Below, in pieces: positions 33,901 through 40,275 of a stretch of DNA of 64,000 nt (position 1 is its first letter; each line of letters opens with the position of its first letter). The notes below the pieces were generated by a model. It was not told where the DNA came from, searched no databases, and saw nothing but the letters and a program-made list of their open reading frames with translations. The position numbers and the translations under genes are program-made. This DNA is from Flavobacterium soyae (lineage in GTDB: Bacteria > Bacteroidota > Bacteroidia > Flavobacteriales > Flavobacteriaceae): NCBI RefSeq assembly GCF_021245985.1, contig NZ_JAJQXA010000017.1, positions 34,855 to 98,854 of the forward strand, written 5' to 3'.

Positions 33901-34430
33901 ATGTCAAAAACAGTTCGCATCAATTACAGTATACACATTTATACCAAAAAAGCTGGCTGTTTAATTTCTTTACCAAAACGATAAAAACTAATTTAATTTC
34001 GGAGGATTTTGTCGAAAAGAATTATGATCTAAAAGGATATCAGCTGTCACCAAAAATCAGTTATTTATTTTCGAAAAATACAAGTTTAGATTTCTTTTAT
34101 GAATTTCAAAATAAAGAAAACAAAATTGGAAACTTGGAAACTTTAGTTCAAAACCGGCTTGGTACTTCATTTTCTTTTGCCGGCGAAAAAAAGGTAACGA
34201 TAAATGGTGAGTTTTCTTTTTATGAAAATAAATTTACGGGAAATGAATTTTCTTCTGTTGGTTTTCAAATGCTGGAGGGACTGCAGGCGGGACAGAATTT
34301 AGTCTGGAAATTGCTTTTGCAGAAAAATATTACTTCATTTTTAGATGTTAATTTAAACTACCAGGGCCGTAAAAGTGAAACTGGAAATACAGTACACACA
34401 GGAAATGTTCAGCTTCGTGCTTATTTTTAG
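30993..34430 (+). CDS. Large outer-membrane beta-barrel protein of unknown function
   Basis: The 1145-residue product has a signal peptide ending near LMAQ and a long series of amphipathic strands. A middle segment, GSITRGVTIGNNQSTVLNSN followed by LDLQITGKISDKVSLRASL, resembles parts of the giant gliding/T9SS protein SprA, but the protein is about half as long and I do not claim the same role. Exact TACTTTTG at 30969-30976 is a likely -7 element. ATG 30993 and ATG 30999 are both usable starts. A barrel or translocon part is likely. Confidence 0.72.
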   Translation: MFMLKKLLFFTVLFWYSGLMAQDTESLYKTKKVIAVKDTIHLENFSINSSFFEILNSKNEPIDSIFYKIDFQKGTLLLNEKFTSVSDTLIVNYLNYPDFLTKEYGLYKDSQVVSNDVGTEKLYKIDNANAKKVTPFDGLNTSGSITRGVTIGNNQSTVLNSNLDLQITGKISDKVSLRASLQDNNIPLQDGGYSQKLDQFDNIFMELFTDDWNIRAGDVFLENRKTQFLSFNKKVQGLSASFDFDTEKSKTNVFASVSFVKGQYAKSTFTGQEGNQGPYKLKGQNGELYVLVISGSERVYVNGILLKRGENNDYVIDYNAGEIVFTSLFPITSEMRINVEYQYSERNYNRLVTYAGATTENKSWSFGGYLYSENDLKNQPLQQNLSTEQVQILSQAGDDPSLMTAPSAYEDKYADNKILYKKTIVNGVEVYEYSNNSADVLYNVKFSLVGNNLGNYIIQNTNSVERIYEYVSPVGGIPQGNYEPIVQLVAPMKIQVATFLGKYNPDEKTLVDFEIAMSNNDKNLFSGIDDSDNEGVAFKTNIKKRLFTRDWTLDGFANYQFVQKDFRSVERLYNIEFNRDWNLNSTLLGNQSLLVTGVNFDLFAKKETSNIGLFTYQFEKLDFTESYSGARHTTTALFKLKKWTIQNQGSFLNSDAAASTSKFIRNQTRTKYHFGKNWIGGSLQIEDNQEKDKAANQFSALSQRFSEYGVFVGRGDSTKVFIELGYLQRRNDSLQNGLLQHVNNSQTYFLKSKLIQNKTTDLAVYASYRNLDFTDSSRKNEPSLNSRILYNDRFFNQFMQIGTAYETSSGTIAQQEFTYVEVPTGQGVYTWNDYNGNGIQELEEFEVAAFPDQAKYIRIFLPNQIYIKTNQNKFSQSIILNPLQWQNEKGFKKLISYFYNQTSFIMDRKVRSSGDRLELNPFYSSDENILGLNSSFRNSLFYNRGKQKHSITYSYLINNGKNLLSVGSQNVKNSSHQLQYTHLYQKSWLFNFFTKTIKTNLISEDFVEKNYDLKGYQLSPKISYLFSKNTSLDFFYEFQNKENKIGNLETLVQNRLGTSFSFAGEKKVTINGEFSFYENKFTGNEFSSVGFQMLEGLQAGQNLVWKLLLQKNITSFLDVNLNYQGRKSETGNTVHTGNVQLRAYF

Positions 34431-34494
34431 CACTTTAAGAAAAAACATAAGAATTAATTGTTTAATTTTAAATGAAATTTAAACTCTAAACCAC

Positions 34495-35121
34495 ATGAAA
34501 AAATTATTATTAATTTGTTTTATAGTAGTTTTATCTACTAATTTCTACGCACAGGAAACTACAGCAAAAGACGCGAAAGCCAAAACAGAAGCTACGGCAA
34601 AAAAAACAAAATCTGCCGCCGATAAAGCAAAAGCTGATGCGAAAAAAGAATCTGCAAAAGCTAAAAAAGAAGCATCAAAAACTGCTGATGCATCGACAAA
34701 AGCTAAAAAAGATGCAGCAAGCGAAACTAAAAAAACTGCAGATAAAGAAGCCGCAAAAGCTAAAAAAGATGCGACAAGCAAAACTAAAAAAGCCGCAGAC
34801 AAAGAAACCGCTAAAACTAAAAAAGAAACTGCAAGCGTAAAAAGTGACGCAGCTAAAAAAACTGCCGATAAAGCAGAAAGCACAAAAGCTGACGCCAAAA
34901 AAATAAAAGCAGACGCTGACGCTGCAGGTAAAACTGCTAAAAAAGATGCCTCTTCTGTTAAAAAATCAGCCACAAAAACTGTAAAAGAAACCAATGAAAA
35001 AGCTCCAAGAACACCAGATAAAGTTACAGGAGAGTATAATGGTAAAAAAGTGTATACCGGGCCAAAAGGCGGAAAATATTATATTAACAAAAACGGAAAC
35101 AAAACTTATATTCAGGATTAA
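34495..35121 (+). CDS. Secreted Lys/Ala-rich repeat protein with a basic adaptor-type C-terminus
   Basis: A signal peptide (LLLICFIVVLSTNFYAQ) is followed by about 150 residues made almost only of Lys, Ala, Thr, Asp, Glu and Ser in a helical AKAKKDA-type repeat, then a conserved end: EYNGKKVYTGPKGGKYYINK and GNKTYI. The end matches the PBCV-type basic adaptor domain known at the termini of viral and bacterial proteins. The body resembles histone H1 or late-embryogenesis-type sequences. Export to the periplasm or surface is expected; function unknown. Confidence 0.78.
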   Translation: MKKLLLICFIVVLSTNFYAQETTAKDAKAKTEATAKKTKSAADKAKADAKKESAKAKKEASKTADASTKAKKDAASETKKTADKEAAKAKKDATSKTKKAADKETAKTKKETASVKSDAAKKTADKAESTKADAKKIKADADAAGKTAKKDASSVKKSATKTVKETNEKAPRTPDKVTGEYNGKKVYTGPKGGKYYINKNGNKTYIQD

Positions 35122-35130
35122 GAAAAGATA

Positions 35131-35257
35131 CTAAGATGCTGGGTTGCTAAGTTTCTAAGATACTGATACAAGACTTTGAAGCCGAACTTACGTTCGGCTT
35201 TTTTATTTGCTGAGAAAAAACTTAGAACCTTAGTATCTCAGTACCTTAGCAACTTAA
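35131..35257. repeat. CTAAGNNN arrays as inverted arms around a terminator
   Basis: CTAAG occurs at 35131, 35147 and 35155 (8-bp grid), and CTTAG-type words at 35221, 35229, 35237, 35245 and 35253. The two arrays mirror each other around the hairpin at 35181. See also 39334 and 60055. Confidence 0.65.
35181..35206 (+). terminator. Terminator after the Lys/Ala-rich gene
   Basis: GCCGAACTTACGTTCGGC followed by TTTTTTATT. Confidence 0.88.
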
Positions 35258-35416
35258 CATATAAGTAACTTTATTTTTTGAATTGGCTGTTTTCTTTTTC
35301 TTTTTAACGCAAAACAAAGCCTGAGAGCGTCTATAGAGTTAATAATTTAGTAATATGTGCGAAATAACATAAAAAACATATTTCTCTATCTTCGTTTTTT
35401 AAAAGCGTTAAAAACT

Positions 35417-36493
35417 ATGAGCATTGATTATTCTGCTAACAAAACTATATTAGTTGCTCCGTTAAACTGGGGACTAGGGCATGCCACAAGATGTATCCCA
35501 ATAATAAAGGCGCTTCAAGAAAATAATTTTATTCCGATTATTGCGTCTGACGGTGTTGCGCTGGCTTTATTACGAAAAGAATTTCCGTACATTCAAACAC
35601 TCGAACTGCCTTCTTATCATATTGAATATGCTAAGAATGGTAAAAACTTTAAATGGAAGCTGATTAAAAATCTTCCGAAAATGATTACGGCCATTTTAGA
35701 CGAAAAGAAAATGGTAAACAGCTGGATTAAAAAACATGGTATTGACGGAATTATTTCTGATAATCGATTGGGTGTTTTCAGCAAAAAGGTCCCTTCTGTT
35801 TTTATGACGCATCAATTGAATGTGATGACGGGAAACACGACTTGGTTTACCAGTAAATGCCATCAGTATTTTATAAAAAAATATACTGAATGCTGGGTTC
35901 CGGATTCTAATGAAAAGGTAAATCTTACCGGAGATTTGGGACATCTTAAAACAAATGAACTGAATCTGCGATATATTGGTCCTTTGAGCAGAATGAAGAA
36001 AAAGGAAACACCAAAGATTTATGACTTGATGATTATTTTATCAGGGCCTGAACCTCAGCGTACTTTTCTAGACGAGAAACTGCAAAAAGAGGCTGCGAAA
36101 TTTAATGGAAAGGTTGTTTTTGTACAAGGAATTGTTGAGAAAACCCAGGAAAAATGGGAAGCAGGAAATGTTACCTATTACAATTTCATGAACTCAAAAC
36201 AGTTAGAGCAGACTTTTAACGAAAGTGAGTTTGTGCTTTGCCGTTCTGGTTATACAACCGTTATGGATTTGGCTAAATTAGGGATGAAAGCTTTTTTTAT
36301 TCCTACGCCGGGACAGTATGAACAGGAGTATCTGGCTATAAAACTTCAGGAAGAAAATCTTGTACCGTATGCAATGCAAGACGACTTTACTATTGAAGAT
36401 TTATCAAAAGTAAAGTCGTTTAAAGGTTTGTCTCAATTTAAAAATGAAATAGACTGGGACTTATTATTTAGTGTTTTTGAAGATCATTTATAA
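35417..36493 (+). CDS. Glycosyltransferase, MurG/GT28-like
   Basis: From ATG 35417 the 358-residue protein shows the N-terminal donor/acceptor loop of GT-B enzymes (LVAPLNWGLGHATRCIPI; cf. GxGGH in MurG) and a C-terminal donor-binding half (LCRSGYTTVMDLAKLGMKAF, IPTPGQYEQEYLA), the pattern of MurG and related UDP-sugar transferases. Family members in Flavobacterium are annotated simply as glycosyltransferases; acceptor unknown. An earlier in-frame start would add 20 residues without family similarity. Confidence 0.83.
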   Translation: MSIDYSANKTILVAPLNWGLGHATRCIPIIKALQENNFIPIIASDGVALALLRKEFPYIQTLELPSYHIEYAKNGKNFKWKLIKNLPKMITAILDEKKMVNSWIKKHGIDGIISDNRLGVFSKKVPSVFMTHQLNVMTGNTTWFTSKCHQYFIKKYTECWVPDSNEKVNLTGDLGHLKTNELNLRYIGPLSRMKKKETPKIYDLMIILSGPEPQRTFLDEKLQKEAAKFNGKVVFVQGIVEKTQEKWEAGNVTYYNFMNSKQLEQTFNESEFVLCRSGYTTVMDLAKLGMKAFFIPTPGQYEQEYLAIKLQEENLVPYAMQDDFTIEDLSKVKSFKGLSQFKNEIDWDLLFSVFEDHL

Positions 36494-36500
36494 AAAATAA

Positions 36501-36614
36501 AAAATCCGTGTCAATCTGCGTTTTCACGATAATGAATCTGTATAATCTGTGTCGAAAATTAGACACAGATTATACTGATTTGCTTTCGCAAAGTCGCTGA
36601 TTGACACGGATTTT
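36501..36614. repeat. Nested inverted repeat AAAATCCGTGTCAATC
   Basis: Outer arms AAAATCCGTGTCAATC and GATTGACACGGATTTT, inner arms AATCTGTGTC and GACACAGATT. It lies between convergent genes and may end both transcripts. Confidence 0.8.
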
Positions 36615-36625
36615 ATCTTTATTTT

Positions 36626-37921
36626 TTAGAAGTTAAACTGTGCTTGCAGTCGCAATAAATTTCCTTGTTGTCTGTTTATTGGAAGCGCACTGTCTTCAAA
36701 AGTTCTGTCGGCGATTACGTATTCTGCCGTTAGTTCAAAAGCTTTAATTGGCTGCCACTCGACACCAAACTCGTAGTCTCTTACGACATAACTTCTGGCA
36801 TCTTTTTCATATTTTTTTCCTCCGTCATAATATTGAAATTTGGCAAAAGGATAAATACGCTGTTTTTTGAGATCCCATTTATAATTCAGCAAAACGTAAC
36901 CTCCATTTAAATCTGTTTCATCAACATGGTTGGTTAATGTATTATAACGCGGGCCTCTTCCTATATTATATTCTGTCTGGATTCCAAATGGTCTTGGGTA
37001 TAAAACAAAAGTTGCTCCAAGTCTTTGGTCTTTTACATATTGAGGATCATCAACTTGTACTCCAGAAGAAATTTCTCCGGTAAAAGCCCATTTTCCTGTA
37101 TAAGCCTGAATTCCCGGTTCGATAATCTGACTTCCTATTACAAATGGATATGTTACCCTGGCTACAATATTTAAGTCTCTGTTCCCATCTATTTTATTGG
37201 CAATCTGTCCATTATAAACTCCAAAAGCAAATACACCGTAATCTCCGGAACCTTTGAATCCGTCTTTAACCAGCATTTCAAAACGTTCTCTTATTTCGGC
37301 TGGTGCCCAGTAAAAGAACATACCTAAATCACGCTCATTTGCTATTGAACTGTTTATTGCATCGGCACGATCCAAAGTTAAACGCTGTGAACTTGACTGC
37401 ATGTTTTCAAATCCGTACGGAATTTTACTTTGTCCAATACGTACACGATATTCTTTTTTCTTATCAAAAGAAAGATCAAAATACAAGTCTCGAATCTGCA
37501 CGAAATTTTGAATTCCCGTAACTGGCGAGCTTGCAAAATCCGGCTGGAAATAAAAATATACATTTGGATGAACCTGCCCTGAAAACACTAAACGTGCACG
37601 GCGAATAAAAAGTCCATTGTTTGATTTTGCGTCTGGAGCGGTTGAAGTTGTTCCCCAGGATTTATCACATTGATCACAAGAAACTTTGTCGTTTGTAGAA
37701 AAAAGACCATTATACCTAATTTGAGCATAACCTCTTAAAGAGATTCTGTCGTACCAGTGTTCCTCAACTCCTCCTCCTGATTTAGTCTCTGGAAGTTTTG
37801 CCTTGTTGATAGAATCTAAAATACGAATTACTTCATTTTTTACTTCTTGTTTATTTATTTCTTGAGCATTTGAAGCCCAAGTAATCAGCATTAAAACGGC
37901 TAATATTTTTCTTTTTATCAT
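36626..37921 (-). CDS. Phosphate-selective porin O/P family protein
   Basis: The 431-residue outer-membrane protein has a signal peptide (AVLMLITWASNAQ) and the OprO/OprP-type barrel (LRGYAQIRYNGLFSTND, FIRRARLVFSGQVHPNVYFY, VRIGQSKIPYGFENMQSSSQ). It probably admits phosphate or related anions. ATG 37921 gives the canonical signal peptide; the frame is open 11 codons upstream. It follows a PhoR/PhoB-like pair on the same strand, but has its own promoter with a three-unit 11-bp repeat, so it is probably induced by that system. Confidence 0.9.
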   Translation of the reverse strand: MIKRKILAVLMLITWASNAQEINKQEVKNEVIRILDSINKAKLPETKSGGGVEEHWYDRISLRGYAQIRYNGLFSTNDKVSCDQCDKSWGTTSTAPDAKSNNGLFIRRARLVFSGQVHPNVYFYFQPDFASSPVTGIQNFVQIRDLYFDLSFDKKKEYRVRIGQSKIPYGFENMQSSSQRLTLDRADAINSSIANERDLGMFFYWAPAEIRERFEMLVKDGFKGSGDYGVFAFGVYNGQIANKIDGNRDLNIVARVTYPFVIGSQIIEPGIQAYTGKWAFTGEISSGVQVDDPQYVKDQRLGATFVLYPRPFGIQTEYNIGRGPRYNTLTNHVDETDLNGGYVLLNYKWDLKKQRIYPFAKFQYYDGGKKYEKDARSYVVRDYEFGVEWQPIKAFELTAEYVIADRTFEDSALPINRQQGNLLRLQAQFNF

Positions 37922-37951
37922 TACTTCTCTAATTCCCTTAATTTCAGGATG

Positions 37952-37995
37952 CAAAGATGACCCACCTATGTTAAGAAATCATTAACAAGATGTTA
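37952..37995 (-). promoter_or_regulatory. Candidate PhoB box and -7 element of the porin gene
   Basis: On the reverse strand TAAC, TAAT and TAAC start at 37995, 37984 and 37973, exactly 11 bp apart. After 10 bp comes CATCTTTG (37952-37959; 7 of 8 to TAnnTTTG). PhoB-type regulators bind tandem 11-bp units upstream of, or in place of, the -33 element. Confidence 0.72.
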
Positions 37996-38083
37996 CTATA
38001 ATAAAAATTTAATGTTATCGACTAAATCTGTATGTTGATTTATTGTTAAACACCTTATTTTAAAGCTTTCAGCAAAAACGAAC

Positions 38084-39169
38084 TTACAATTTTTTAACGT
38101 CGGCTTTTTGTACTTTAAATGCTTTCTCGAGCGTAAAAGAAAATTCTGACCCAATTCCGAACTCACTTTCTACGTATACTTTCTCTTTATGCGCTTCAAT
38201 AATATGCTTTACTATCGCCAAACCTAAACCAGAACCGCCTTCAGATCGGGTTCCGCTTTTGTCAACTCGGTAAAAACGTTCAAAAAGTCTAGGAATGTTT
38301 TGTTTTTCAACTCCTTCTCCATTATCACTTATACGAATTAAGACTTTTTTCTTGGTTAGGTTTACAACCCCAACTTCTGTCAAACCGCCTTCTTTCCCGT
38401 ATTTAATAGAATTCACAATTAGGTTTTCTAAAACCTGCTGAATTCTGTCCTGATCTCCGCGAATAATAACAGACTGAACATTTTTGCTTTCAAAAGCCAG
38501 TTTAATTTTCTTTTTGTCGGCTTTCATTTCCAATAAATCAAAAACATTCTGAATCAGTTCAACGATATCAAAGTCAGTCATATTTAAATCTAAATCACCA
38601 GATTCTAATTTGGTAATCATATCTAAATCTTCGACGATATATATAAGACGTTCCACTCCTTTTTCGGCACGTTTTAAATATTTTTTTCGAATGTGTTTAT
38701 CGTCCATTGCACCGTCAAGTAAAGTCGAAACATAACCCTGAACAGTAAACAAAGGTGTTTTTAATTCGTGCGAAACGTTACCAAGAAATTCCCTGCGGTA
38801 TTGTTCACGAATTTCGAGCATTTCGATTTCCAGCTTTTTATCGGTCGCAAACTTTTTTACTTCCCGCGAAAGCGTTTCCATATCGGTCGTTATTGGCTGA
38901 TTGATTAGAGTTGTGGATTCTAATAACGAAACCTCATCGTATATTTTCTTTACTCTTCGATAAATAAAACGTTCTACACGATATTGTAAAACCAAAAAGG
39001 AGAATATATAAATTGATATAATAAAAACGATTCCAAATGCAATTTGATGTCTTAATTGATTTTTATAAAATAACGACATCAGAATCAGTACAAATCCTGT
39101 CGAGAAAAGACTGATATACAATGCCGATTTTATAGCAAATTTGTATGTTTTTTTAAAATTAATTTTCAT
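38084..39169 (-). CDS. Sensor histidine kinase, PhoR-like
   Basis: The 361-residue kinase has two membrane helices (about 12-33 and 42-61) with almost no periplasmic loop, a short linker, a HisKA domain with His134 (LGNVSHELKTPLFTVQGYVS) and an ATPase domain with N (ENLIVNSIKYG), ISDNGEGV and GSGLGLAIVKHI. The lack of a sensing loop is as in PhoR, where the signal comes through the transporter. It follows the response regulator by 189 bp and precedes the porin gene. Assignment as PhoR rests on this context. Confidence 0.88.
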   Translation of the reverse strand: MKINFKKTYKFAIKSALYISLFSTGFVLILMSLFYKNQLRHQIAFGIVFIISIYIFSFLVLQYRVERFIYRRVKKIYDEVSLLESTTLINQPITTDMETLSREVKKFATDKKLEIEMLEIREQYRREFLGNVSHELKTPLFTVQGYVSTLLDGAMDDKHIRKKYLKRAEKGVERLIYIVEDLDMITKLESGDLDLNMTDFDIVELIQNVFDLLEMKADKKKIKLAFESKNVQSVIIRGDQDRIQQVLENLIVNSIKYGKEGGLTEVGVVNLTKKKVLIRISDNGEGVEKQNIPRLFERFYRVDKSGTRSEGGSGLGLAIVKHIIEAHKEKVYVESEFGIGSEFSFTLEKAFKVQKADVKKL

Positions 39170-39217
39170 TGATATTTTTAACCATTAAGAGATTAAGAGA
39201 AATTAAGCGTAATTCAA

Positions 39218-39269
39218 AAACCATATAAAAAACTGAAGTCCAAGTAAACTTCGGTTCCTTATATGGTTT
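39218..39269. repeat. Hairpin AAACCATATA..TATATGGTTT
   Basis: AAACCATATA is mirrored by TATATGGTTT with an inner ACTGAAGT..ACTTCGGT stem. Between the regulator and kinase genes. Confidence 0.65.
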
Positions 39270-39333
39270 AAATGTATGAATATTTTTAAGACAATTTGAA
39301 TGGATTTAAATCTTAACTAAAATTCCAAAGTGT

Positions 39334-39354
39334 CTTAGTTACTTAGTATCTTAA
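39334..39354. repeat. CTTAGNNN array
   Basis: CTTAG at 39334, 39342 and CTTAA at 39350 keep an 8-bp period, directly past the regulator stop. Confidence 0.5.
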
Positions 39355-39358
39355 AAAT

Positions 39359-40042
39359 TTAAACTTCAAATTTATAACCAACACCTTTTATGGTTTTAAA
39401 AAGGTCTTCTCCTATTTTTTCGCGCAGTTTTCTAATGTGAACATCAATAGTTCTTCCTCCTACTACTACTTCATTCCCCCAAACTTTATCAAGGATTTCA
39501 TCTCTTTTGAAAACTTTTCCCGGTTTTGAAGCTAATAAATAAAATAATTCGAATTCTTTTCTTGGTAAAGCAATTTCGACATTGCCTTTTATGATTTTGT
39601 ATTCTTCGCGGTTAATCTCGATTCCGCCAACATTTATAGTATCTGTAACGACTTCTTGTTCTTTTAACCTTCTTAACAAAGCCTTTACTTTAGACACTAA
39701 TAATTTTGGTTTAATTGGCTTTGTAATATAGTCATCAGCACCTGCGTCAAAACCAGCTACTTGCGAATAGTCTTCGCTCCTTGCGGTAAGGAATGTTATG
39801 ATAACATTATTTAACTCAGGAATTTTTCTGATGTGCTCACAAGCTTCCATCCCATCCATTTCTGCCATCATCACGTCCATGATAATTAATTCCGGCAATT
39901 CTTTCTGAGCCTTTGCTATAGCATCTTTTCCATTAGAAGCTGTAACAATCTGGTAGCCTTCCTGAGCAAGGTTATAGCCAACGATTTCTAAGATATCCGG
40001 TTCGTCGTCAACTAATAAAATCTTAGTTTGTGTTTTTTTCAT
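39359..40042 (-). CDS. Response regulator, OmpR/PhoB family
   Basis: From ATG 40042 the 227-residue protein has a receiver domain (LLVDDEPDILEI; phosphorylated Asp56 in LIIMDVMMAEMDG; Thr and Lys in FLTARSED and DYITKPIK) and a winged-helix effector (PRKEFELFYLLASKPGKVFK; GRTIDVHIRKLREKIG; IKGVGYKFEV). It is cognate to the kinase downstream and the likely binder of the 11-bp repeats at three neighbouring promoters. It is divergent from the TonB receptor gene. Called PhoB-like from context. Confidence 0.9.
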   Translation of the reverse strand: MKKTQTKILLVDDEPDILEIVGYNLAQEGYQIVTASNGKDAIAKAQKELPELIIMDVMMAEMDGMEACEHIRKIPELNNVIITFLTARSEDYSQVAGFDAGADDYITKPIKPKLLVSKVKALLRRLKEQEVVTDTINVGGIEINREEYKIIKGNVEIALPRKEFELFYLLASKPGKVFKRDEILDKVWGNEVVVGGRTIDVHIRKLREKIGEDLFKTIKGVGYKFEV

Positions 40043-40202
40043 AAATAGCAAAAATTGAGATTTTTACATCAAATATTCTTAATTATTTATCCGATGTTTT
40101 TTATTTCACAGGGTAAATATACTAACAAATGAACAGTTAAAAATTGGTGTTAACCGTAATTTAATCTGGTAACAATTTCATAATCTTAACAACACAAAAA
40201 CA

Positions 40203-40246
40203 TAACAAGACCGTAACATGAACTTTACAGGGCGGTTCTTTCTTTG
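40203..40246 (+). promoter_or_regulatory. Candidate PhoB box and -7 element of the TonB receptor gene
   Basis: TAAC, TAAC, TTAC at 40203, 40214 and 40225 (11-bp steps), then 10 bp, then TTTCTTTG (40239-40246, 7 of 8 to TAnnTTTG), the same spacing as the porin promoter. Two further 11-bp pairs (40151/40162 and 40170/40181) lie upstream. Confidence 0.75.
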
Positions 40247-40275
40247 CACAAAAATAAATTAAACACAACACACTA

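Noticed and set aside
34545..34994. Long reverse-strand frame (149 codons) opposite the Lys/Ala-rich gene
   Set aside because: It results from the repeated AAA/GCA codons on the forward strand; it has no signal, no domain and an absurd Ala/Phe/Ser composition.
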